A stretch of 64,000 nucleotides of DNA, taken from Gordionus sp. m RMFG-2023 (taxonomy: Eukaryota; Nematomorpha; Gordioida; Chordodea; Parachordodidae). The stretch spans positions 59,668,954 to 59,732,953 of the forward strand of contig NC_088776.1 in assembly GCF_954871325.1 (NCBI RefSeq), read 5' to 3'. Positions within the stretch are counted from its first letter, which is position 1, and the number at the start of each line of letters is the position of its first letter. Of the stretch, positions 1 to 12,493 are shown piece by piece. Both the position numbers and the translations under genes were made by a program. Under the pieces are notes generated by a model. That model was not told the DNA's origin. It made no database searches and saw nothing but the letters and a program-made list of their open reading frames with translations.

Positions 1-41
1 GTATATACATATATATATATATATGTATATCGTAATTGGGC

Positions 42-501
42 GGGGATATGGAATCCATGGGGATTTAAAATCTCTCACATTATCATCATTTGCCTGAGGA
101 CGATTTTTAGATTTTGAAAATATGATTTGACCGGAAATATATTCCAACACGTCTAGACAAACTACTCTATAAAAGTTGGACATTGTGCATTTTTTTAAGT
201 GTACGAAAAAATCAATATAAAAATGGGTATTTTAAATTAAATGTATTCCAAACAGCTTTAGGCAAAATGTGTTCGAAATTCTCAGTGTGGACAATCTGCA
301 TGTGTTGAAAGAATGCATTTCCGGTCAAATGAAATTTCTCATATATAAATCAACAGTTTTGGGCAAAATGTGTTTGAAATTCAGTGTGCGGGCACTCTGT
401 AAGTGTTGGAATGCATTTCAGGGTCAAATAAGATTTCCCATATTTAAAGATATCGTGGTGTAAATGAATTTAAAATTAAAAGTGTGAGAATCCATATCCC
501 C
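42..501. mobile_element. MITE-like element with long inverted ends
   Basis: The two ends are inverted copies: GGGGATATGGA at the left and its complement TCCATATCCCC at the right. The similarity continues inward for about 100 bp, including a shared GACC..GAAAT..ATTCCAACAC block. The right half also holds an imperfect direct duplication of about 105 bp (units near 262-360 and 361-460). No long reading frame and no clear target duplication were found. It looks like a non-autonomous DNA transposon of unknown superfamily. Confidence 0.6.
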
Positions 502-1282
502 AATAAGACATTTATACATTACACGTCATTATATTCATTTCTTATAAAAAAAATATATAATATTCAGGTAATGGTAATAAATATTTAAGATTTATGGCAT
601 AAAGAAAATAAATATTTTTTTTAAAAAAATATATAAATATGGCGCTAATGTAGCTTTAAATTTGCTTTTTTTTAAAAAAAAAATATAGCATAGTATAAAA
701 AATAAAATTATGATTTTTTCTTTCTTTACAAATAAAATGAATATAATATAAATAAAATTCATTAAAAGTTAAAGAGAATAAACTGTAAAACTAAATACGA
801 TGAAAAAAAATTGTTAAAAATAATTTTTGAAAAGAAAAAGAAAAGAGGAACTAAAAAGTAAGGCCTCAAATTTACAATAATTATTTATATATTTTTTTAA
901 AAAGAATCATGTGAACAATATTGACCAATAAAATCCTTAACATATGGTATCCATAGATGTCATCGAGGTATGTTTTCTAGTAGAGTAAAAAAAAATAACT
1001 GAAGCGTGCCCCCATTATAACGAGATTTTTTTTAATTTAAAGTTCTAGAGAGAAAGGTGTCAATCATTAAAAAAATATTATTAATATTAAAATCGTTTAT
1101 CGAATTTCGCAAATTTTCGCGGGTAAGAAATGTAAATAATAATTTGTTTCGAAAAGATATTGGCATAATATGATGGGCGCCGTTATAATTTTAAAATAAA
1201 GCCAAAAAAATATTCGTTTTCTAATAATTTTGAGGGGAAAAGGAAAATCAGTTATTTTAAAAGTGTCTTTTGCTTCCCTTCT
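502..1282. other. AT-rich stretch downstream of the minus-strand gene
   Basis: This stretch is very AT-rich, with A and T runs, and no coding sequence was recognised. It should include the 3' UTR of the minus-strand membrane-protein gene, because the stop codon lies at 1283-1285. Confidence 0.4.
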
Positions 1283-4200
1283 TCAATTCCTGTAATATTC
1301 ATTGGGATTTGGAGCCGTGGGATAATTGGACGGTGGTTGGTTTCTATACATCGGCTGGTCGAAGTTGCTTATAGGAGCTTGAGGATACGCCTGGTAAGTC
1401 CCTGGTGTATTTCCATATGCAGCTGTATTAAATAATTTTTGATACAACTTTTAACTAACAATGCCTAGATTTAAATTATATAATAAATAAGTAGGGGAAA
1501 AGGGTAAAGGGATGGGGGGGGGGGATTTTAATTTGAGCGAGTTTAACATGTGAGAGAGGGGGTGGGGTGATTTATTTATTTTATAAAGAGGGAGACGCGA
1601 TGGCTCGATGGAGCTTCGTCAGAATTTTGATCCATTTTCGAGCACGTTTTTAAATATATTAGCGACCTGTAACCGGTTGTCAAAAAAAAATTTTTTTTAG
1701 AGAAAAACTAAACAGGAATGGGTATAACGAAGAAGTCATATTTATTCATAATTATATTTATCAGAAGACTTCATATTTATTCATTAAAAATATATATATT
1801 CTTCACCCCAAAAGACACCTAAAGAGAGTTCCATTGTTTCTCACCTACCCCCGTGATGATCCCGTTTTCCCTCTATCACCAAGGAAAACTTAATTCCCCT
1901 GTCAGAAAATAACTGACATTTGATGTATTATATTAAATTTATTTCTTCTTTCTTTCAACAGCTACAACAGGTATTATGTTCGTTAAAGGTTGACAGGATA
2001 CTCTTTATTAGCGTTGTTAAAGGGCTCTATTTGAGTCGATTATTAAAAATGGCCAACTCAATATTTTATCCACACAAAAATTTTACGCTAGCTTGAGGAT
2101 GTTCAAAGATGGCACAAAGGACTTGACATCTGTTAGCCAAATCTCGAGGCTTGGGCAATATATCGAGTTACCAGTTTTTAAAAATAGGCTCAAAACGAGC
2201 CGTTTAACAACACAGCTGTTTATTCTAAACTTTTCGTCCGGCATTTATCTTCTAGAATTGATTTATTTCATGACATTCATTTTTTACGTATATCCCTCCC
2301 AAATAAAAATTTTAAAGTAAATTTTTTTCAAGCATTTCATTTTTTTTTATTTATAAAGTTGGTTTCTATTCAATAATGAACGGATTTCATTTTAATTTAT
2401 CTTTTTAATTCCAATGATTATTATTCTGTGCCAAAAATAGGTGGATAGATTTATTTTTGTAAAGTTGGATTCCCCATCAGCGGTATACTCGCGAATTTTT
2501 TTTACAAGCAAACATCTCCCTCCCGCAAAACTCCCGAAATTGGATTGGAGATTTCCGGCAATTTTTTTTAATATACACGCAGATATATCTTAATCACGCA
2601 AACCTCCCGCAATTGGATTGTAAATCTCCCGCAATTTTAAATTTTTTAGCTATTTATAAATAGTATATTTTTCTATTTTTTTTTAAATAAAAACAGGTCT
2701 AGTTTGTCAATTTCTTTCTTCCTAAAAAGGAATGAAGGAGAAAGTAAAAAAAATTACAGACCAAATTCATCGAAAATTTTAAAAATTCAATAAAGGATCC
2801 AAATAACTTTCGAGATTTTGTTGATATTTATACCCAATCTGGTCAGTGTCCCATTTATCAAAGGTTGTCTGATTCTCCCCACCATCAGTGTCTCCAGCAA
2901 TTTTTTTTAAAAAAATATAACGTCCCAAATTGAACAAACTCCCACAAATATCGCGCATTCTTTTTATTTCGTAAAACCTTCCAAAACTTCTCCCACAAAT
3001 TTGTGTTATAAAAAAAAATTCGAAATTGAAAATGAACAATATCAAAATGTTTTGACCCGATAACCCAACATCGTTGAGAAAGTGAAGGAAATGGCAAATA
3101 CAATTTATATAAAGCAACGCAGAAGCTGAATGAGGATTTAGCATTATGAATAAAATAGCGACAAAGGATGGAAATTGGCTAACTTGTGAAACTCATCGCA
3201 GATTTTATGATGATACGTTCAATAGGTAAAATCTTTAACAGATTTTGATGACCTCAACTCTTATAACATCTTGGCTAAATAATTATAGAGTGACCACTAG
3301 TGTTGTTAGACAATTTGGGTCGATTTTTTATAAAAAAAGGCCCGATTAAGATATTAGCCAAAATAATATTATATAAGCCTGAAGATTTTGTTTATAGGAT
3401 GGCAGAAGGGTTTGGTGGACTTCTAATTGCCAAATCTTGGGAGACTTACATAATATTATTTTGGCTAAAACCTTAATCGCATCGTCTCTAAGAATCTACC
3501 CAAATCGGGCAGTTTAACAACGTTACTGACCACAGATACATTCGTTAGAGATAAAAAATGCGAGTGTAACGTTATTTTCAAATTTGTCAGATTATATAAT
3601 AATTTAAAATATTATATTATTTTAAAAAAAAAAAAATATGTGTAGTGGGAGTGGGTAAATATTTGTATATAAAATATATTAAATATTAAAATTTACAAAA
3701 ATAAAATAAGCCCATATTTGTGTTACTGGGAATATTAGAAAAAGGAAGAGGGATAAAAACAAGATAGTTAAAAAAATAGAACGGATAGTAAGCGATAGTT
3801 TACTATTTACTATCATTTCTTCCTTCTTTTTAAATTATATCTTACTTTTTATATTTAAAACTTTATAAGAAAGAGAGTAGAGGTCTGCAAAGAGGCAAAT
3901 TTTATGGATTATAAGATTTCAAACATTTAAGCGGGCGCGGGTTAAAAAATATTTTCAAGAACAAATGAGTAAAATTGGCGGGTAAATTTGAAATACTCTT
4001 ATCGGTCATAAAATAACGGGATGGCATGTGGGGTAAACAAAATTAATAAATAAAGGGGGCGGGTGGGTTCTTTAAAATCCCACGGGCGGGTATATTGCAG
4101 ACCTCTAAAAAGTTAGGGAAGAGTGGAAAAAAAATGTCTGTTGTTTGATTTTGCATGTTCATTTCAAACTTGGGTATCCAGCTGGCTGAGGTGCTCCGCC

Positions 4201-7200
4201 ATAATAATCAGGGCCAGCAGTAGGGGCTGGCTGATCCGTCCTGTATACCGACGGCATACCTATAATCGAAATAAACAAAAAAAATTTTTTTTACAATTTC
4301 GCATTATTTTATCGTACTATAATTCTTATAAAAAGCAGAAAAATTTCTCATAACCTTTCATCCAGCTAGGCATTCCACTTCCTCCATCTCCACCCCTTTT
4401 CGAGCAAATCCAGAAGCAAAGACTGAAACAAACCCCGCAACACAAGAGACAGGCTATCACTATGGCCGCTATGATGCCGGCACCGAGGCGAGCTATACGT
4501 CTACCGGTGCCTAATATAATTCGAGCGAGAAAAAAAAAGAAGTGAAGAGAAATAAATAGAAAAAGAGAAAATAAATAGAATAAGAGAAAATAAATAGAAT
4601 AAAATGTGTTTGCAAATTGTAACAAAAAAGAAAATATTAAAAAATTGTTTTACTTCTATGTTGCTGTTGTTGATAGTAATATTCTGTGGATACCATATTT
4701 ATGTTTTTTTTAAATAAAATTATTGTTTTTAAATTACGATTATAAAAATAATAGCGAATTCTATAAAAAGGGTATATATGATTTTTCTTAAATATTATAT
4801 CCCTATTTTAGCCTTATCATAAATTAGTTTTTATCAGCTGTAATAACGCTGCGTTAAATAAGGCGACGCTTGAAGATAAAGGCGTTTATCATAAATGCAG
4901 CGTCAGGGATAAAGCGACTATCGTCTGCTGATTTCAATAGGGATGAATGTAATTAACGGCGTTCGGGAGTGTTAATTAATTCTAAAACTTAAACGCCACA
5001 GCGTCGCTTAAAATATGGCAATCGCATAAAATATTTTTCGGGGCAACAGCCAAAATCATGGTAAGCGGATAATAATTCTCCGGCAAAAAGAAATCCCCAA
5101 TAATAAATCTTAGAAAAGAATTCTCCGGAAATTGATTTTCTCAGGATTTTTATTCCATGAATTTTTTTCTCTATTTTATTAATCTTGTAATTTTTAATAT
5201 CTTTAAAAAGAGGATGTTTTTTTTCCCAAAATTATATTACAACTATTTAAAATTGTATAAATAGAAAACTTATTTTGTCATAACTTCTTGGATGATATAT
5301 TTTATCTCTTTCCTTTCCTTTCCTTTCCTTCCTTCCTTCCTTCCTTCCTTCCTTTTTTCCTTCCTTCCTTCTTTCTTCCTTATTTCGTTCCATTCTTTGA
5401 TCTATTTATTGGAAAACATACTTTTGATAAATTAATAAATTAGTATAAATCATTAATGAGAAAATCAATATTTAATACGTCGTTTAACTCTCGCAGAATT
5501 TTGATCGGCATCGGACAAAGACCTTTTACTAATATCGTTATTAATTACGTCATCTACACTCGCCTTGATACCATCTTCTTTTGAAACTTTTTTTTTAACA
5601 TTAAATTTTTTTTGGAAAGTTTTTTAAAGAAAAAAACGATTCGCGCAATTTGATGATCACGTGATTATACCCCCCCCCCCATAAAAAGAACAACTATATA
5701 ATCCGACCCAACCAAACGACCTTAGGGTGGAGTCAGGTAAAAAGAAGTTTACTACTTGTCGGTCTCTACTCTCCACACCCCCTCCTCCCAAGTATCTAGA
5801 ATCGCCCCGACCTAAATTAGCTAGTGAAAACCCGGACCGGCCCGAAAAATCGTTCGCTCAGCCGAGTCTTAAACCGCGTCGACTTTCTGGGCTTCAAATG
5901 ATAGTATTTGAAGGTGTTATTAACCACCCCCCTTTAAATCAAAAGCATAATTAGATAACAATATAAATTGGATATCTTTTTCTTTTCCCACAAAATAAAC
6001 AAAATACATGGCTAATAACAGGTTCGTAAATATATATAAATTAATTATAATCCTTTAAAATATAATGAATTTCTATCATCCTAATACAACAGATCCGTAT
6101 ATTGTTTTGTACATTCTTGGTCGACTAAGAAAAAAAAAAATTATTTCCGATGAGTCATTTCAAAAAAATAAATAATAAATTTTAATTTAAAAAATGAAAT
6201 TTATATCATCTTATTATAGCTCTCCCTTAACCTAAATACACATTTTTTTTTGAGTAGAACGTAAATTTACAAAAAAAAGGTAAATAAATTATGTTTCAAA
6301 TTTAACCTGTTCCAGTTAGAATGCTAAGAATGAGATCATAGTCGCCTAGACTTCCGACAGTAAAATCTTTCACCTGAATCTCAATTTTGTGGGCCGAGGT
6401 AAAATTTTTGCTAAGTAAAACGGTTGTCTGAGTTATCGTAGGACACTTTAAAATGTAATATTTTACAAAATAAAAAAATATATAAAATTTTTCTTATTAT
6501 ACTATAGTAAAATTGGTAAAATTATCGTTTGGAGTTAGCAACAGAAAAGGAAATGGGGGTTTGCTTTTTTTTCAATACTTTTTTAATTCTTCATTTTTGT
6601 TTATTTAGAAATTTAAAGAAATAAAAAAAGGCAGACGATAATATAATTTTCAAAAACAAATCATTTTATTTTTATAACAGTTAAAATTTTGAAAATGTTT
6701 ACAAACGCTACTTCTTAAACCTTCCCTTCTTTCTAGCAATTATAATGTTTAAAGTAAGATATTTTACCAGTGAAAGTTCCGTCTTCGAAATTTCGGCCCA
6801 ATCTTGTTCGCGTCCTATCAAGGTCAGCGTCGCTGTACAGTTTATCGGCTCCTCTCCCGCCTCGCTTTCGCCATTTGTCGAATCCGATCTACGAGCCTCT
6901 ACGTTGATCGAGTAACTCGTCGCCAGAGTTTCGCTTTCGACTTCCGCCGCTCCCCCGTCAACGTCTTTAGCAGCATAATCGGCGCGTATGAGAAAGGTCT
7001 CGCTATTGAAAACGAATTCGAAAGAGCACGCCTTATCGTCATCGCTTCCCGTTACGTTCTTTTCATCGTTATTGTTTTCGCCTTTCTTATTCCCGGACAA
7101 ATCCTTGACGAGATTATAAGTGGATTTAGTGGATATGTAGTAGCCTTTGGGAGTGTCGACAAGGTAGGAAGAGGTAGAATTACGGTTGGACGTGCAAAGA

Positions 7201-7213
7201 TCTGACAGATAAT
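1283..7213 (-). CDS. Predicted single-pass membrane protein, Pro/Tyr-rich tail (5' exon missing)
   Basis: Five exons on the minus strand join in frame with GT-AG borders: 7213-6768, 6445-6307, 4510-4355, 4259-4170 and 1422-1283 (stop TGA). Intron phases agree (0, 1, 1, 1), giving 322 residues after the first visible splice acceptor. The first two exons encode an extracellular-type region with N-x-T/S sites (NST, NVT, NCT, NFT) and a few cysteines. The third encodes a hydrophobic segment starting GAGIIAAIVIACLLCC, followed by a cysteine-rich juxtamembrane stretch (CFWICSKR). The last two exons encode a tail rich in Pro, Tyr, Gly and Gln ending EYYRN. The exon with the start and signal peptide was not found and lies above 7213. 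The architecture recalls Shisa or WBP1-like proteins, but I do not recognise the family. It is probably a surface or endosomal adaptor. Reading through exon 4 gives an alternative short end. Confidence 0.72.
2009..2213. mobile_element. MITE, TAGTGTTGTTAAAC family (copy 1)
   Basis: This is a roughly 205-bp copy of the repeat whose best example lies at 33666-33867. It opens with GCGTTGTTAAAGGGCTC and closes with GAGCCGTTTAACAACAC, so the element can fold into a long hairpin. It lies in the last intron of the minus-strand membrane-protein gene. Confidence 0.7.
2496..2645. repeat. Imperfect direct duplication, about 85-bp units
   Basis: Two copies of a segment containing CTCCCGCAA..TTGGATTG..ATTTCC/CTCCCGCAATTTT follow one another. 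It is intronic and noncoding. It may be the remains of a tandem repeat or of a short element. Confidence 0.4.
3298..3525. mobile_element. MITE, TAGTGTTGTTAAAC family (copy 2)
   Basis: This is a diverged copy that starts TAGTGTTGTTAGAC and ends GTTTAACAACG. The middle keeps the family's pair of inverted arms around AATATTATTTTGGCTAA. It is intronic. Confidence 0.6.
3878..4106. mobile_element. MITE with TAGAGGTCTGCAA termini
   Basis: TAGAGGTCTGCAA at the left is matched by TTGCAGACCTCTA at the right, 229 bp apart. The interior holds G-rich GCGGGCGCGGG and GGGCGGGTGGG stretches, unusual in this AT-rich DNA. The flanks show no convincing target duplication. The termini resemble hAT-type non-autonomous elements. 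It lies in the last intron, just downstream of exon 4259-4170 of the minus-strand gene. Confidence 0.6.
5060..5216. repeat. Dispersed repeat, GGTAAGCGG family (copy 1)
   Basis: It begins GGTAAGCGGATAATAATTCTCC, and the family also contains GGATTTTTATTCCATG and TAATTTTTAATATCTT blocks. Related copies lie at about 8587-8746 and 24731-24946. It has no coding capacity. Better copies end with the complement of GGAAAATAATTCTCC, so it is probably a short inverted-repeat element. Confidence 0.5.
5307..5382. repeat. CCTT microsatellite
   Basis: This is a pyrimidine tract of CCTT/TTCC units with a few interruptions. It lies in the intron between exons 6445-6307 and 4510-4355 of the minus-strand gene. 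Confidence 0.9.
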
Positions 7214-8212
7214 CTGGAGAAGAGAAAATATATACAAATTCGAAGAGGTGGGGGGGGGGGGGGTAAGTTGTTATCTTAGATCTTTGTGCCATATGATCTC
7301 CTTATAAATTTTAAAATTCCTGGTAAACGAGATGACCGCGCCCAAAAAAAAATTCAGTCTCTAAATTATAAATTTTTAAAATTTTATAGGAAATAAGAAA
7401 ACAAAGAATTTTATTTATTTAATAATAATATTTTTTTTAGAAGTTTGAAAAAAAAAGGACTTTTAGAGAAAAAAAAATTTTTCCTTCAAATTATTGAGCA
7501 AAAATATTTTTGGAGATCACAAAATTGAAGATTTTAAGATAAAAATATATTTCTAAAAAATTTGCGATCATTTTCATTTTAAAAAAACCATCCTCATTTA
7601 TCTTAAACTTTGAAATTTTTATTAGTTTTAAAGGCATACAAATGATATAACCAAAATGTTCTCAACCATAGAATTTATTCTTTGTCCTCTAAGAATTTGA
7701 CAGATGAGAATCTAGAAAAATACTTTACTTGAATTATACGGCTTAGGTATTATTTTTTTAAAAAAATGTCTAATAAGTTTGAACTTAAGAAGATTCAAAC
7801 CGGTTTTAAAAGGTTCAGATCGGTTTTCGGTTTTAAAATTCAGCCCGGTTTTAACCGATATCCGTTACTGATAGGATCCCCTTTTTGAGGCACAGATCTT
7901 AGGATCCCGGTTCTTTTTGCCCTGGCTGTACATACCTGTAGGCAAAACTTTAACCAATATAATTTAATTTATATTATTAAACCGGAATAAAAAAATTTAC
8001 TATTTATAAATCAATATTAATTTATTGATTTTATTTATCAATGAGAAAATTTTAAATTTTTTTTTGGCATTTATTTATATAATATATTTTTTTTTTAAAT
8101 CATCTAATACATATTATAATTTTAAAAATAATATAGATTAAATTTTTATTATACACTAACCAATAAGTAATATTTTCTTATAAAAAAAGGTATATATTTA
8201 TTTAATCATGTA

Positions 8213-8576
8213 TAGTGCAAGCAAATTGAGTGTTTCAAACGCTGCGTTGCCAAACGCCAATAATGCCTTTCAAAATGGCCTCGTGCAAATTGGCAAAATT
8301 ACCGTTTGGCGTTAGCATTCGCTTTGTAATAATAATATATAAAAGTGTAATTATAAATAACTTACTTATATCCTAAAAAAAGAGGAATATTTAGAAATTA
8401 AAGAAATAAGAAAGGCAGACGATAAATATAATTTTCAAAAGACAAATCCTATTTTTTTTTAGAACTTATTTAAAATTTTGAATAGATGGATGTTAATAAA
8501 AAGACAACCTCGATTTAAACTTTTTTTTTATTTAAAAATTACGGCAAAACGTAAACGCTCAAATTTGTGCGTACTA
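8213..8576. mobile_element. MITE, GAGCGTTT-terminal family (copy 1)
   Basis: The left end TAGTGCAAGCAAATTGAG and the complement of the right end (TAGTACGCACAAATTTGAG) match as terminal inverted repeats. The interior is shared over nearly its whole length with 12494-12864, and part of it with about 6520-6700. It has no reading frame, so it is a non-autonomous DNA element. Confidence 0.65.
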
Positions 8577-8586
8577 TTTTTGTCGG

Positions 8587-8746
8587 TGGTAAGCGGAAAA
8601 TAATTCCCCCGGAAAAAAAATTCAAAAATTTTTAAATATATTTACTTGAGGATTTTTATTCCATGGATATATTTTTTCTCCTATTTTATTAATTTTGTAA
8701 TTTCTAATATCTTAAGATGCTGGAGAATTATTTTCCTATATTCATA
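8587..8746. repeat. Dispersed repeat, GGTAAGCGG family (copy 2)
   Basis: It opens GGTAAGCGGAAAATAATTCC and closes with GGAGAATTATTTTCC, so the ends are inverted copies. It follows the MITE at 8213-8576 almost directly. Confidence 0.55.
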
Positions 8747-9410
8747 TTGTCGGTAATATAATAATTAAATATAAATTATTTTTAAAAAAAATATTACTCA
8801 TTTGGTTGTCATATAATAAAAATTTAATATTTATAACCTTATAATATGTATTTGTAATTGATAAAATAATTTTATAAAAAAAATACGATAATGAAAATGA
8901 TCATTTTCGCTTTATAAATGCGTCATTAAAAAATAATATGGTAATAAATATAATATCCTGTAAACGCTTTATTTGATAACGGGACGCATGAGGGCTAGGG
9001 TCGTAAAAAAAATACTCGATTTTGCAGGTCTCTAACCGTGAGTCAATTTTTTAAAATTTGACAGGTGATATATGTCAATGTCAATCACTCAAAGAAATGT
9101 TTTTTTCGTAACATCTCGATTATCTCAGGAAAATTTCTTTAAACTCGAATTAAACCCGTTTGTATATTCACGATAAAATTTCGTCAGGTGGAAATGGTAT
9201 TGATAATTTGAGAAAGGACTAAGGTCATCCGAAAAAAAATTAAAATTTGAAACTTGTGTTTTTTCGCTATTCAAAAAGTGACATTTATGTTGTTTATTTT
9301 TATATTTATTTTTTGGCATTAATATTTTAGATCTATTTTCTATATATATATTATTTAAAATAAAATAATTAATTTATTCAAAATCAAAACGTTTTTATAC
9401 CCCCCCCCCT

Positions 9411-9928
9411 TTTCGTGGCTTTTTTTACTAAAAATATAGTTTGGCCTTTCGATTTAACCTTGTTTTAAAGAAGTGTTAAAATAAAATGAAGCCTTTTCAT
9501 CTCGCAACTAAATGGATAGTAATAGTATATCGTGAATAAACGCGACAGTTTTAGAGAACTTTAACTCCATCTAGGAAGGAAAATTTAATCGAACTCCTTT
9601 TTAGTATTTTTTTTATTGCCAATTTACTTAAATCATTAATAATCAAATCATATTTGAGTATTTTATTTTGCTTTCGTGGCTTTCTTTTTTGATTCAATCT
9701 TCTTTTTCAGAGATTTAAAATTAAATAAGACATTCTCATTGAAAATCAAACACAACTAAATGGATAGTAATAGTATATATTATAAATAAATAAACGCCCA
9801 CAGTTTTAGATAACTTTAACACCATCTAGGAAGGAAAATTTTATCAAACTCCCCTTTAAAAAAAAAGATTAATAACTATCATAAATGTAGCAGATTTGAA
9901 ACTTTGCCAATTTACTTAAATCAATTTT
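9411..9928. repeat. Tandem duplication, two units of about 255 bp
   Basis: The blocks TTTCGTGGCTTT, AACTAAATGGATAGTAATAG, CCATCTAGGAAGGAAAATT and GCCAATTTACTTAAATCA appear in the same order in both units, with the second unit starting near 9669. The units differ by small indels and substitutions, so the duplication is not recent. No gene was recognised. Confidence 0.7.
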
Positions 9929-12493
9929 GAAGATTTTTTTTAACCAATTCCAAAAGTGATTTATTTTTGGTTTGAGCAGTGTTTAAGCCTGAATTAAAAT
10001 TTTTTTAAAAAAAACTGAAACCAAATTAAACAAATATTTCGGATATTCATTATTCATTAAATTATAAAATATGTATTTTTTAAAAACAAAATATAAAAGT
10101 TCAATAACAAGCGACTTACACAAAAAAATATAAGAAAAACTTTTCAATTGATATAAAATGTATATTATTTGCAAAACAAATAAATTTAAAGTTTATAATT
10201 AATATACAAAACAAAAATACAAAACAAAAAAAAACTGATATATTTTCAAGGTTTCAAATGGATATTATTTATTTTATAATTTTTTTTTGTAAATTAACCG
10301 TTTTTTTTAGTACCGTATCCAAAATTTTTTAAAGGAAAAAGTATATAAAAATAAAAGTAAAATTTTTCAAATTTTATAAAAATTTTGTAATAAAATAAAA
10401 AATTACGCATAAATTTATTTTTATATAAATTTTAAATATGTCACTTACGTGAAATTGATTTTGTTTACTTTATAATGTTGACAAAAAAAAAATATAATAT
10501 AAATAAATTTTCAGGGGCAAAGTAGTAAAAAAGGATGTAATTAAAAAAAATAGAGGAAGATAAAAAAAAACAAAACCAAACACAAAAACACAGTTTTTTT
10601 AATCTTATTCTGTTATTACATCATTATAATGGCTCCTCTCAACTAAATCCTTTGATCTTAGGTGGATTTCGGAGAAAAAAATGTTAGAAGATGTAAAATT
10701 TTATAAATTTGATTATGTTATTGTAAATGTATAATGGGATCATGTGGTACGATAATGTAGATTAAAAATCAGTAAAATTATTATTTAATAATTAAATAAC
10801 TTTACACATTAAGACAAGATCAAGTTAGGGGATATAAGAAACAATCGAATCGATATCTAAAACAAGAGTAAACTATAGTGGAAGGCACGAAGATCTAAGA
10901 TCGTGGATGGAGCAATAAACTAGAATTAATAGCTAATCGTTGAAAAGCGAGCGCCAATCGGATTCAAGTGTTCGTCAATCGCTTACAAGGATAAAGAGCT
11001 AATCGGTTACAGGGGTGGGGGGGGGGGGGGGTTAGACAAGCAACGGAAGCTAGGATAAATGTGAAGAATTTTACTCGGTTATTGGGAGGAACAAAGATCG
11101 TAAAAGGCAATTAAGCGCTTGATACGCGCTGTCTTTAAAAGCTCGGAATACTAGATGAGGGACAGCCGTCGTTAGAACTTAGATGACATGACGGATTAAC
11201 TCAAGATGCTATTAAAACAAGTCAGCGGAAAAGGAATAAAGGAGACTAGCGTTAGGTGGAGATACAAGGTCAGTAAAGCCGAAATCGAAGGGAATTTTAG
11301 TTATGTGACTAGTAGCCTAATTTTTAAATTGTTTATATAATTACTCACCTTGACGCATAATCAATTTTTTTTTACTTCTCAAAATAAAGTGTTTAAGTAA
11401 ATGATGAGGTAAGAATTTGATAACATTTAACTTTCATGATTAAAGGTAGCGAAGGTCAACTACCCGTTCTATCGTTCTTAGGCCGGGACCGGAACAGATC
11501 GATTTTTTCTCCAATTTATCTCCCTTTTAAATGTACCGAACGCCGATCTAGCGTTATAATAATTTCATGAAAATTGGTCGAACTCCATTTTTTTTAAATA
11601 GTTGAGTTGTTCATTAATGTTTAGTAACATATTTTTCGCGCCGACATGGATCAAAAGATGATTTAATTATCAATTTTAAAAAAATATATAATAATTTTGC
11701 GATTTCTTTAATATTTTGTTAAAAAATTGTCTTTCTTTCATATTAAATTTGTATCCCACCTCCGTTTTTATATAATATTGTTTTATTTTATATTTGATAT
11801 ATTAATTTTAATATTAATATTATTTTTATATCTATATATATTTTTAATTTAAAAATAAATGACATTTAAAAAAAAAAAAATTCTACTAGTATTAACAAGG
11901 AAATGTGTGTATAATGACGGGGGGAAAAATATAAGATAGGTCCTAGACTGTGGTCTTCAGAAAATTAAGGGTTATACGTTTCGTTTACAGTAAACGCGAT
12001 TCGTTCGAGCGGCGAAATTAATCGCTAGCGAAATCAGTGTTAGTTCGTCACAGCTACAATACTTTTAGGAAATAGGCGTAAACAGCTGTGGCGATTTCAT
12101 CCTTTTTGATCGGTATTTATAAATTAAACCCATTTATTGGGCTTTGTTTTTGTAAATTACGCACCTAAAAGTTATAATGCTGCTAATATTTTAGCCGATA
12201 AAATTATATGAGAAATATTTTTTTTACATCCACTAAAAAAAAAAGAAATGGGTCCGATTAAAATTATCATAAACATTATTTAATATTCGATTTAAATATT
12301 ATTTTCTCGCTTCATTCCACCCTCCCCAAAAAAAAATATAATTAATAAATGAACTAAAAATTTAATTAAAATCAATTTATAAACCCCACTCCTTTCAAGC
12401 ACTCCCCATCCGTGTAAACAGTCATTTTATACAGGTTAAAATATTTTCGAATATATACAATTATAAAATTCTTTAGTATCTAATAATAAATAA
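9929..12493. other. Gene-free stretch
   Basis: This stretch is mostly AT-rich. A less AT-biased block at about 10850-11480 contains a run of 15 G at 11017-11031, and a block around 11940-12120 carries several CG-containing words, such as a GCGGCGAAATTAATCGC segment. Neither holds a long reading frame or a recognised RNA gene. Confidence 0.4.

Noticed and set aside
2779-3144. A 121-codon minus-strand frame, overlapped by a second frame
   Set aside because: It lies in an intron of the membrane-protein gene and has no recognised motif; composition looks like AT-rich noise.
5727-5954. A plus-strand 75-codon Pro-rich frame
   Set aside because: It lies in repeat-like CG-rich DNA inside an intron of the opposite-strand gene, and no domain or homologue is recognised.
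6804-7205. A 133-codon plus-strand frame
   Set aside because: It is the antisense shadow of the coding exon 7213-6768 of the minus-strand gene.
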